Positions 35,274-43,300 of a stretch of 64,000 nt of DNA are shown here, in pieces. The translations under genes and the position numbers were made by a program. Position 1 is the stretch's first letter. The number at the start of each line of letters is the position of its first letter. The notes beneath the pieces were generated by a model, which saw nothing but the letters and a program-made list of their open reading frames with translations, was not told the origin of the DNA and did no database searches. The DNA is from an uncultured Marinoscillum sp. (lineage in GTDB: Bacteria; Bacteroidota; Bacteroidia; Cytophagales; MED-G16): the NCBI GenBank assembly GCA_902523065.1, contig CABYXZ010000002.1, positions 248,001 through 312,000 on the forward strand, read 5' to 3'.

Positions 35274-36599
35274 ATGAAATTACAACTAGATAAGGAATCA
35301 TTTTTAAAATTTTTTAACATCAATGATATAGATATTAAAGAAAAATCATTCCTATGTGCGGTAAGTGGTGGGGTTGATTCAATGGTTCTCTATGACCTTA
35401 TGATTATATCTAATCTTAATTTCTCTGTTGCTTCATGCAATTATAAATCAAGAAAAGAATCAGATAATGAAATCGAAATGATTAAATCTATTTGTGCTGA
35501 AAATAAAATTAATTTTCATTCAGAAATATTTAGAATTGATAAACAAAGTACAGGCAAATCTTTTCAAATGTTAGCAAGAGAAAAAAGGTATGAGTGGTTT
35601 AAAAGTCTTATGAATGAATTTAGTTATGATTATTTGGTCACTGCTCATCATGCAGATGATAACATTGAAACAATCCTACTTAATTTTTTAAGAACAACAG
35701 GCTTCAAGGGTTTACTTGGAATTCCTGAATCAAAAAATCAAATTTTAAGGCCTATGTTATCTTTTGAGAAAGAAATAATAATCAACTATGCAAAAAAAAA
35801 TAAAATAAAATGGAGTGAGGACTCATCGAACAAGACGAATTTATATAATAGAAATAAAATCAGAAAAAATATTCTCCCAATCCTTAAGGAAATCAACCCA
35901 TCATTTATTCATTCAATTTCAACATCAGTAAATAGGTTGAGGCTCACTGAAAATTTTATAAATGATAAACTAGATAAGTTCAAAGAAAAATATGTAACTA
36001 TTGAAGATAATTTTGTCATAATTGATAAATCTTTCATTGTCCATTTGAGAGAGGATTTAATTTTATTTTATGAGTTATTAGGAGAATATGGATTTTCATT
36101 TTCTCAAATTGAAAAACACATACCTTCAATTGAAAAGATTAACAAAAAGTTAATTTCAAAAACTCATCAATTAATAGGTGACAGAAAAAAACTCATAATT
36201 ACTCCACTTGATTATGAGTTTAATACTAAAATAACTTCAAAAAGTATTAGAGAGGTAAACTGTGGTCATTTCAAAATCAGAGGAAATATTTTTAATAAAG
36301 GAGAAATTTCAATTAATAAAAATAAGAAAAACGCTCAATTGGATTATGATAAAATTCAATTTCCTATAACATATAGAAATTATTCTGAAGGTGATTCTTT
36401 TTCTCCTTTGGGAATGAGAAATCAGAAAAAGGTATCAAGTTATATTTCTGATATTAAACTAAATTATATTGATAAGATACATCAGCTTGTTCTTGAAGAC
36501 AATAAAAATAATATTGTTTGGCTTGTTGGACAACAGATTAGTGATAAGTATAAAGTAGATAATTACACAAAAAAGATTTTAAACCTTGAAATAATTTAA
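35274..36599 (+). CDS. tilS: tRNA(Ile)-lysidine synthetase
   Basis: Converts the wobble C of tRNA-Ile(CAU) to lysidine. The PP-loop SGGVDS is at residues 31-36; HHADDNIETILLNFLRTTG lies near 122; a C-terminal substrate-binding domain with GDSFSPLGM and KKVSSYISDIK ends the protein. Length 441 aa is normal. It is divergent from the ostA-like gene. Confidence 0.95.
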   Translation: MKLQLDKESFLKFFNINDIDIKEKSFLCAVSGGVDSMVLYDLMIISNLNFSVASCNYKSRKESDNEIEMIKSICAENKINFHSEIFRIDKQSTGKSFQMLAREKRYEWFKSLMNEFSYDYLVTAHHADDNIETILLNFLRTTGFKGLLGIPESKNQILRPMLSFEKEIIINYAKKNKIKWSEDSSNKTNLYNRNKIRKNILPILKEINPSFIHSISTSVNRLRLTENFINDKLDKFKEKYVTIEDNFVIIDKSFIVHLREDLILFYELLGEYGFSFSQIEKHIPSIEKINKKLISKTHQLIGDRKKLIITPLDYEFNTKITSKSIREVNCGHFKIRGNIFNKGEISINKNKKNAQLDYDKIQFPITYRNYSEGDSFSPLGMRNQKKVSSYISDIKLNYIDKIHQLVLEDNKNNIVWLVGQQISDKYKVDNYTKKILNLEII

Positions 36600-36630
36600 T
36601 TTTTTATAGGATGGTTTTACTCATCTTATC

Positions 36631-36638
36631 TAATTTTG
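36631..36638 (+). promoter_or_regulatory. -7 box of the mdh promoter
   Basis: TAATTTTG (TAnnTTTG), 15 nt before the chosen mdh ATG. It also covers the upstream TTG at 36636 that extends the reading frame, which argues against that TTG as the start. Confidence 0.6.
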
Positions 36639-36653
36639 ATTAAAATAAATAAT

Positions 36654-37580
36654 ATGAAAGTAACAGTTGTAGGAGCAGGAAATGTTGGTGCTACGTGTGC
36701 TGATGTCTTAGCTTATAGAGAAGTATGTAATGAAATTGTTTTGGTTGATATAAAAGAAGGTTTATCGGAGGGAAAATCTCTGGATATATTTCAAAAGGCT
36801 CCTATCAATTTATATGATTCAAAAACAACTGGATCTACAAATGATTATACACTAACAAGTAATTCAGACGTTGTTGTAATCACATCTGGCTTACCAAGAA
36901 AACCTGGAATGTCAAGAGATGATCTTATTGGAACCAATGCAAAGATTGTAACTTCCGTAACTGAAAATATTATAAAATATTCTCCTAACTGTATTATAAT
37001 AATTGTTTCTAATCCTCTTGATGTTATGACATATCAGGCACATTTAACATCAAAATTTCCAAGGGAGAGAATAATGGGAATGGCAGGAATACTTGATACT
37101 GCTCGTTTTAGAGCATTTATTTCTGAAGAGTTGAATGTCTCAACAAAAGATATTCAAGCTTTACTACTGGGAGGTCATGGAGATACAATGGTTCCATTAC
37201 CTAGATATACAACAGTATCTGGAATACCTGTAACTGAGTTGATTGAAGATGAAAAACTGAATGATATCATAGAAAGAACAAAGTTTGGTGGTGGTGAGTT
37301 AGTAAAGTTAATGGGAACATCTGCTTGGTATGCTCCTGGTTCTGCAGCAGCTCAGATGGTAGAGGCAATTATAAAAGATCAAAAAAGAATTTTTCCTGTT
37401 TGTATTAAACTTGAGGGGGAGTATGGGATAGATGACTGTTATCTTGGTGTTCCTGTAGTCCTAGGTTCAAATGGTGTTGAGAAAGTGATTGAGTTGAATT
37501 TAAATTCCGAGGAACTAAAGCTTTTAGAAGAATCTAGAAAGCATGTCAAAGAGGTAATGTCTGTTTTAGATAATCTCTAA
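36654..37580 (+). CDS. mdh: Malate dehydrogenase
   Basis: NAD-dependent LDH/MDH-family enzyme of the TCA cycle, 308 aa from this start. The Rossmann loop VGAGNVGA is at about residues 5-12; VVITSGLPRKPGMSRDDLIG near 78-97 carries the substrate arginines; the catalytic His is in GGHGDTMVP near 174. It is the lactate-dehydrogenase-like MDH common in Bacteroidota. It abuts ppk1 with a one-base overlap. Confidence 0.95.
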   Translation: MKVTVVGAGNVGATCADVLAYREVCNEIVLVDIKEGLSEGKSLDIFQKAPINLYDSKTTGSTNDYTLTSNSDVVVITSGLPRKPGMSRDDLIGTNAKIVTSVTENIIKYSPNCIIIIVSNPLDVMTYQAHLTSKFPRERIMGMAGILDTARFRAFISEELNVSTKDIQALLLGGHGDTMVPLPRYTTVSGIPVTELIEDEKLNDIIERTKFGGGELVKLMGTSAWYAPGSAAAQMVEAIIKDQKRIFPVCIKLEGEYGIDDCYLGVPVVLGSNGVEKVIELNLNSEELKLLEESRKHVKEVMSVLDNL

Positions 37581-39670
37581 TGGACAAAAGTAAAATACAT
37601 GAGAGTAATCTCATTAGTAGAGATCTCAGTTGGCTCAATTTTAATTATAGAGTCTTAGACCAGGCAAAAGATTCAAAAAAAAATGTTCTTGAAAGACTTA
37701 AATTTCAGTCTATAGTTTCTTCAAACTTTGATGAATTTTTTGAAATCAGAGTTGGTAGCTTATATAACTACATTGATAATAATAAAAAAAGATTCGATTA
37801 CTGTGGATTGAGAGAATTGCCTTTTAGAGATCACTTGTTAGGAGAGTGTCAAGTTTTCTTTAAAAAATTTTATAAAAATTTTTGTGATAAAATTATCCCT
37901 GAGATGATTAAAAATTCTATTTATCTCGGCGATATTGAATCATTAGATGAGGACGGTAAGAAAAAGATTAAGAAATATTTTAAAAAGACAATATTTCCAA
38001 TGCTTACTCCAATGGTATTTGATAATCTTCATTCATTCCCTATCCTAATGAATAAGGTTTTAATATATGGTGTTATAACAAAATCATCGGACAACACTAA
38101 TAAAAGAAAAATATCATTTATTCAAATACCTGTAAACATTCCAAGATTTTTTGAATACAAGATTGACGAAAAAATTATATTTATTCCAATCGAAAAAATC
38201 ATTCATAAATACATTAAAAAGTTTTTTAGGAATGTGACGATTGAATCAATATCTCTATTTAGAATAATTAGAAATGGAGACTTTACTTTAGAAGAATCAG
38301 AGGATATTGAAACCAATTTTCTGGAAGAACTCAAGCAAAAATTAAAAGACAGAAAATTTAGTAGAGTTGTTAGAATTGAAATTCAAGAGGAATATGATCA
38401 TCATTTAGTTTCCAAACTTAAAGATATATTGGACGTTGGTGATAAAAATTTATTTGAAGTAAAAAAAGAATCGATAATTGATTTAACATCATTAAATCAG
38501 ATCATCAACTTTGAAGAGTTTTCTGAATTATTATCTGAGAGAAAGAAACCTATACTTCCATTTGATTTTGATAATAAATCAGATAAAAACATTTTTGATA
38601 TTTTATCAGATAAAGATATTCTACTTCATCACCCTTATAATTCTTTTGAACCAGTTATTCAGTTTTTATATGAAGCTGCTGAAGATCCAAATGTTTTATC
38701 AATTAAGATTACTCTATACAGAACAGCAAAAAATTCAAGAGTAATTGATGCACTTTTAAAAGCTTCAGAGAATGGAAAACACGTTTCGGTCTTATTTGAG
38801 GCTAAAGCAAGATTTGATGAAGAAAATAATCTTAAGAATGGCTATAAATTAGAGAAATCTGGTTGCTATGTTATTTATGGAATAGGAGCATTAAAAACAC
38901 ATACTAAACTATTGTTAGTGGTTAGAAGAGAGGGAAAAAAAGTTAAAAATTATGCACATTTAGGTACTGGAAATTATAATGAAACAACCTCAAAACTTTA
39001 CACAGATTTAAGTCTAATGACATCCAAAAAAAAATACACAAAGGATGCTTTAGAGTTTTTTAATGTTATAACAGGTCATTCAATTCCTGACGATTATGAA
39101 AATTTAATTACCGCACCAATTTACATGCGAGATAAAATTCTTGAACTTATTGATAAAGAAATATTAAATGTTCAAAAAGGTAAAGAGGGTAAAATATGCA
39201 TAAAAATTAATTCTCTTCAGGATAAACACGTAATTAACAAATTATATGAAGCAAGTAATAAAGGAGTCGTTATATATTTAATTGTAAGAGGTATCTGTTG
39301 TTTAAGACCTGAAAGAAAAAATCTCAGTGAAAATATTAAAGTCATTTCTATTATTGGTGAATATTTAGAACATAGTAGATTGTATTATTTTCATAATTCT
39401 GGTGATCCTCTAATATATTCAGGGAGTGCTGATGTTATGATTAGAAGTTTTAAAAGAAGAGTTGAGTCACTGTTCAAAATCAATGATGAATTCATAAAAA
39501 AACAAGCAATTACAATTTTGAATTATAATCTGAGAGATAATAAAAATGCATATATATTGAATGAGGATGGAAGTTATGATAGGATAAAAAATAAAAGAAA
39601 ACCTTTTTCTGTATTTAGTGAATTTTATAAGCTTGATAAAACTAAAATTGATAATTCTATTCTTCTTTAA
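37580..39670 (+). CDS. ppk: Polyphosphate kinase 1
   Basis: Synthesises polyphosphate from ATP. N-terminal SRDLSWLNFNYRVL, the catalytic histidine in THTKLLLV near residue 440 with GTGNYNETTSKLYTD after it, and a second conserved histidine in EHSRLYYFHN near 597 (matching the two catalytic histidines of E. coli PPK) identify it. Length 696 aa is usual. It is co-transcribed with mdh. No ppx or phosphate transporter is adjacent. Confidence 0.96.
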   Translation: MDKSKIHESNLISRDLSWLNFNYRVLDQAKDSKKNVLERLKFQSIVSSNFDEFFEIRVGSLYNYIDNNKKRFDYCGLRELPFRDHLLGECQVFFKKFYKNFCDKIIPEMIKNSIYLGDIESLDEDGKKKIKKYFKKTIFPMLTPMVFDNLHSFPILMNKVLIYGVITKSSDNTNKRKISFIQIPVNIPRFFEYKIDEKIIFIPIEKIIHKYIKKFFRNVTIESISLFRIIRNGDFTLEESEDIETNFLEELKQKLKDRKFSRVVRIEIQEEYDHHLVSKLKDILDVGDKNLFEVKKESIIDLTSLNQIINFEEFSELLSERKKPILPFDFDNKSDKNIFDILSDKDILLHHPYNSFEPVIQFLYEAAEDPNVLSIKITLYRTAKNSRVIDALLKASENGKHVSVLFEAKARFDEENNLKNGYKLEKSGCYVIYGIGALKTHTKLLLVVRREGKKVKNYAHLGTGNYNETTSKLYTDLSLMTSKKKYTKDALEFFNVITGHSIPDDYENLITAPIYMRDKILELIDKEILNVQKGKEGKICIKINSLQDKHVINKLYEASNKGVVIYLIVRGICCLRPERKNLSENIKVISIIGEYLEHSRLYYFHNSGDPLIYSGSADVMIRSFKRRVESLFKINDEFIKKQAITILNYNLRDNKNAYILNEDGSYDRIKNKRKPFSVFSEFYKLDKTKIDNSILL

Positions 39671-39696
39671 TTAAATAAATATTTAAATTCATAATA

Positions 39697-40845
39697 ATGA
39701 GAAAATTAAAATTAGGTATGATTGGAGGAGGTGAGGGCTCCTTTATAGGAGCAATTCACCGAAATGCTGCACTTTTAGATAATTGCTATGAATTAACGGC
39801 TGGATCCTTTAGCTCAGATTATGAAAATTCTAAACTTACAGGAGAAAAACTTTTTTTAGATCCTTCAAGAATCTATGAAAACTATGAAGAAATGCTTGAG
39901 AAAGAATCAAACATATCTGAAAATCAAAGAATTGATGTAGTTTCAATTGTAACACCAAATCACTTGCATTTTGATCCAGCAATTAAATCTTTAGAAAAAG
40001 GTTTACCTGTTATTATTGATAAACCAATGACTTTTGACACAGAACAGGCTAAGATACTGCACGATAAGGTTGAAAAAACAAAAATTCCATTTGCAGTAAC
40101 ACATACTTATACAGGATACCCTATGGTTAAACAAGCAAGAAGTTTAGTGCTAGATGGTAAAATTGGTAAAGTAAGAAAGGTAGCAGTTGAATACCCTCAA
40201 GGTTGGTTAAGTACGATGTTGGAAAAAGATAATAATAAACAGGCATCATGGAGGACAGATCCAACTAAATCTGGAAAAGCTGGGAGTATGGGTGACATTG
40301 GTACTCATGCAGCTAACATGGTTGAGTATGTTACTGGAAAAAAAATTAAGAGATTGTTATCTAAAGTAAATGTTTTTGTAGAGGGAAGGTTACTAGAAGA
40401 TGATGGTAATGTTTTAATTTCTCTTGAAGATAATATTGAAGGTAATTTGATGACAAGCCAAATAGCAACAGGAGAGGAGAATGATTTAAAAATTAGAGTC
40501 TGGGGAGATAAGGGAGGGATTGAGTGGAAGCACTCTACTCCAAATACTTTAATCCATAAATTAAGTGATGGACCAAATCAAATTCTTAGAGCAGGTGTTG
40601 ATAATTCTTATTTATCTGATTTTGCACTGGCACATTGTAGAACACCATCAGGTCATCCTGAGGGATTTATTGAGGCTTTTGCAAATATTTATAGAAATTT
40701 TGCTTATTCTGTGGTAAACTTTATTGAGAAAAAAGACAATGATTCAATTTATGATTATCCTACTGTAGAAGATGGTTATAGAGGTATGAAATTTATTGAT
40801 GCCGTAATTGAATCATCAAAAAGCTCTGAATGGACTAACGTATAA
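39697..40845 (+). CDS. Gfo/Idh/MocA-family oxidoreductase
   Basis: NAD(P)-dependent sugar or cyclitol dehydrogenase family, 382 aa. The Rossmann loop MIGGGEGSFIG is at 8-18, VVSIVTPNHLHFDPA near 83, the EKP-like DKPMTFD near 108, and the catalytic-region GDIGTHAANM near 194. The substrate is unknown. The downstream gene, a sugar isomerase-type TIM barrel starting 3 bp later, is a usual partner for catabolism of inositol-like or unusual sugars. Confidence 0.9.
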   Translation: MRKLKLGMIGGGEGSFIGAIHRNAALLDNCYELTAGSFSSDYENSKLTGEKLFLDPSRIYENYEEMLEKESNISENQRIDVVSIVTPNHLHFDPAIKSLEKGLPVIIDKPMTFDTEQAKILHDKVEKTKIPFAVTHTYTGYPMVKQARSLVLDGKIGKVRKVAVEYPQGWLSTMLEKDNNKQASWRTDPTKSGKAGSMGDIGTHAANMVEYVTGKKIKRLLSKVNVFVEGRLLEDDGNVLISLEDNIEGNLMTSQIATGEENDLKIRVWGDKGGIEWKHSTPNTLIHKLSDGPNQILRAGVDNSYLSDFALAHCRTPSGHPEGFIEAFANIYRNFAYSVVNFIEKKDNDSIYDYPTVEDGYRGMKFIDAVIESSKSSEWTNV

Positions 40846-40848
40846 ACT

Positions 40849-41904
40849 ATGAAAACAATTAAAGGACCTGCAATATTTTTAGCACAATTTATGGACGATG
40901 AAAAACCATTTAATAATATGGAAAATATTTGTAAATGGGTTTCAAAATTAGGATATAAGGGAGTACAAATTCCAACATGGGATCCTAGGTGCATTGATTT
41001 AGAGAAAGTTGCTGAAAGCAAAGATTTTGCGGATGAATATAAAGCAAAAATTAATTCATACGGAGTTGATATCACTGAGCTAAGTACACATCTTCAAGGA
41101 CAACTTGTTGCAGTAAATCCTGCATATAATAAAATGTTTGATGGTTTTGCTCCGAAAGAATTTAGAAATGATCCTAAAAAGCGAACAGAGTGGGCAACAA
41201 ATCAATTAATTCTTGCTGCAAAAGCGTCTAAGAATTTAGGTATAAAAGTTCATGTGACTTTTTCTGGTGCATTAGTTTGGCCATATATGTATCCGTGGCC
41301 TCAAAGACCTGATGGTTTAGTTCATACTGCTTTCAAAGAGCTTTCAAGGAGATGGCTTCCTATATTGAATGAATATGATAGTAATGATGTTGATCTATGT
41401 TATGAAATACATCCAGGTGAAGACTTACATGATGGCTTAACTTTTGAAAAATTCTTAAAGTACACCAATAACCATTCAAGAGTTAAGATGCTTTATGATC
41501 CAAGTCATTTTATACTTCAACAACTAGATTATTTATCTCATATTGATATTTATCATGAATATATTAAAATGTTCCACGTCAAAGACGCTGAATTTAATTC
41601 GAATGGTAAAGCTGGTGTTTATGGAGGGTATGCTGATTGGAAAGATAGACCAGGACGTTTCAGATCATTAGGAGATGGTCAAATTGATTTTAAATCAATC
41701 TTTTCAAAACTAACAAAATATGGATATGATGGTTGGGCAGTATTAGAGTGGGAATGTTGTATAAAAAGTAATATCCAGGGAGCTGAGGAAGGATCAAAGT
41801 TTATATCAGATCATATTATAAATGTATCAGAAAAACAATTTGATGATTTTGCCGACTCAGGTAGTAACAAAGAAGAATTAAACGAAATTTTAGGAATTGA
41901 CTAA
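40849..41904 (+). CDS. Sugar phosphate isomerase/epimerase family protein
   Basis: Xylose isomerase-like TIM barrel, 351 aa. Metal-ligand residues are recognisable in CYEIHPGED near 186, LYDPSHF near 210, FHVKDAEF near 239 and AVLEWECC near 300. Length and the WPYMYPWPQRP insertion fit the family that pairs with Gfo/Idh/MocA oxidoreductases. The substrate is not known. The stop overlaps the convergent merR gene by 4 bp. Confidence 0.88.
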   Translation: MKTIKGPAIFLAQFMDDEKPFNNMENICKWVSKLGYKGVQIPTWDPRCIDLEKVAESKDFADEYKAKINSYGVDITELSTHLQGQLVAVNPAYNKMFDGFAPKEFRNDPKKRTEWATNQLILAAKASKNLGIKVHVTFSGALVWPYMYPWPQRPDGLVHTAFKELSRRWLPILNEYDSNDVDLCYEIHPGEDLHDGLTFEKFLKYTNNHSRVKMLYDPSHFILQQLDYLSHIDIYHEYIKMFHVKDAEFNSNGKAGVYGGYADWKDRPGRFRSLGDGQIDFKSIFSKLTKYGYDGWAVLEWECCIKSNIQGAEEGSKFISDHIINVSEKQFDDFADSGSNKEELNEILGID

Positions 41905-42239
41905 ATCTTTTTTTTTAAATACAATAATTTTTCTTTGACTGCATTTAATTTTTCAATTATTTCATCATTACCGTTATAATTAATATTTATTTCTTTTTTG
42001 ATAATTTTTTTTGCACCATCAATTGTAAATTTTTTGTTCTTTAGGAGGGATTGAATTGTTTTTAAAACATTTATGTCCTTTTCTGTAAATTTTCTAGAGC
42101 CTTTAGAGTTTTTCCTAGGGTTTAGTTCATCAAACTCTGTTTCCCAAAAACGTATTTGTGAAGTGGATAGATTTAAATTATTTGCTACTTCACCTATTGT
42201 GAAATATTTTTTTTTAATTTCTCTCTCCTTATACGGCAT
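41901..42239 (-). CDS. MerR-family transcriptional regulator
   Basis: 112 aa with an N-terminal MerR helix-turn-helix: YFTIGEVANNLNLSTSQIRFWETEF at about 12-36, followed by RGSRKF-like KGSRKFTEKDINVL. The C-terminal helix is short and has no visible effector domain or metal-binding cysteines. It lies one base before the end of the M23 peptidase gene, a pairing seen in other Bacteroidota. Confidence 0.9.
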   Translation of the reverse strand: MPYKEREIKKKYFTIGEVANNLNLSTSQIRFWETEFDELNPRKNSKGSRKFTEKDINVLKTIQSLLKNKKFTIDGAKKIIKKEININYNGNDEIIEKLNAVKEKLLYLKKKI

Positions 42240-42240
42240 A

Positions 42241-43227
42241 CTAGTATGTTGAACCTAGTGCTTGATTTTCAACGGAAGCAATCTTAATTACCTCCTCATA
42301 TTGACTAGGTGTAAGATCATTGAAGAAAAAGTTTATTGGGTTTACTTTTTCTCCATTTTTATGAACTTCATAATGTAGGTGAGGAGCAGTTGATCTTCCT
42401 GAGTTACCACTATATGCAATTAATTCACCTCTTTTAACTTTTTGACCTCTTTTTATATTGAATTTATCTAAGTGGGCATATACTGTTCTGTACCCATTAC
42501 CGTGATCTAGATAAATATGTTTACCAAACCCTCCAAATGAAGTTTTGACTACTACAGCTTTTCCATCAGCAGTTGCATATATAGGTGTTCCGACTTTTAT
42601 TGAAAAGTCAAGCCCATAATGCATTCTTTTAACTTTTAAGAATGGATCAATTCTTCTGCCAAAACCAGAGGCAAGTCTTTTAAGATCTTTATTAGAAACT
42701 GGTTGAATAGCTGGTATTGCTGCAACTAATTCTTCCTTATTTACAGCCATATTATATAAATCATCATATGATTTAGTTTGAATATAAAGTTTCCTCTTTA
42801 ATTCATCTATTTTGGCATAGTTATCAATTAATAAATCTTCTCTTTCAAGATTTCCATCGAGTAAGTCTTTATATCTGTTTATACCTCCTATACCAACTTT
42901 TCTTACTGATTTAGGTATTGGTTCAGATTCAAAAATTATTCTATAAATATTATCATCTCTTTGTTCTAAATTCTCTAACATTTTGTAGGCAATGTTTACT
43001 TCCTTATTTAGTATTTCATAGTGTGTTTGTAACTCACTATTTTCTTTTTTTAGTTGGATAATTTTTGGTGACTCGAAGTAGGCGTCATAGATGCTGACTA
43101 GCCCTATACTCGTTATAAGAATTAAAGTAAGAAAACCGGTAATATTAAGAAACTGTTCTTTTTTAGTCTTTTTGACTTTTTCAAATTTACAAGTTTCTGT
43201 ATTGTAATAATATTTCTGTTTTCCCAT
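42241..43227 (-). CDS. M23-family peptidoglycan endopeptidase, membrane anchored
   Basis: Single N-terminal membrane segment (about 28-48), a coiled-coil region (about 55-110), then a LytM/lysostaphin domain with zinc ligands in MHYGLDFS near 203 and HLHYEV near 287. Cleaves peptidoglycan cross-links or activates amidases; the coiled coil resembles EnvC/NlpD-type factors. 328 aa. Confidence 0.92.
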   Translation of the reverse strand: MGKQKYYYNTETCKFEKVKKTKKEQFLNITGFLTLILITSIGLVSIYDAYFESPKIIQLKKENSELQTHYEILNKEVNIAYKMLENLEQRDDNIYRIIFESEPIPKSVRKVGIGGINRYKDLLDGNLEREDLLIDNYAKIDELKRKLYIQTKSYDDLYNMAVNKEELVAAIPAIQPVSNKDLKRLASGFGRRIDPFLKVKRMHYGLDFSIKVGTPIYATADGKAVVVKTSFGGFGKHIYLDHGNGYRTVYAHLDKFNIKRGQKVKRGELIAYSGNSGRSTAPHLHYEVHKNGEKVNPINFFFNDLTPSQYEEVIKIASVENQALGSTY

Positions 43228-43258
43228 AATTAGTAGAAAATAGCCTAATTTTATATTC

Positions 43259-43266
43259 TATATTTG
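43259..43266 (+). promoter_or_regulatory. -7 box of the alaS promoter
   Basis: TATATTTG (TAnnTTTG), 34 nt before the alaS ATG in the divergent region with the M23 gene. Confidence 0.5.
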
Positions 43267-43300
43267 CAAAAATAAAAATATTCATTGATTTATAACTCAT

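Noticed and set aside
36636-36653. Upstream TTG start for mdh
   Set aside because: The TTG lies inside a TAnnTTTG promoter box, and the ATG at 36654 gives the exact canonical N-terminus.
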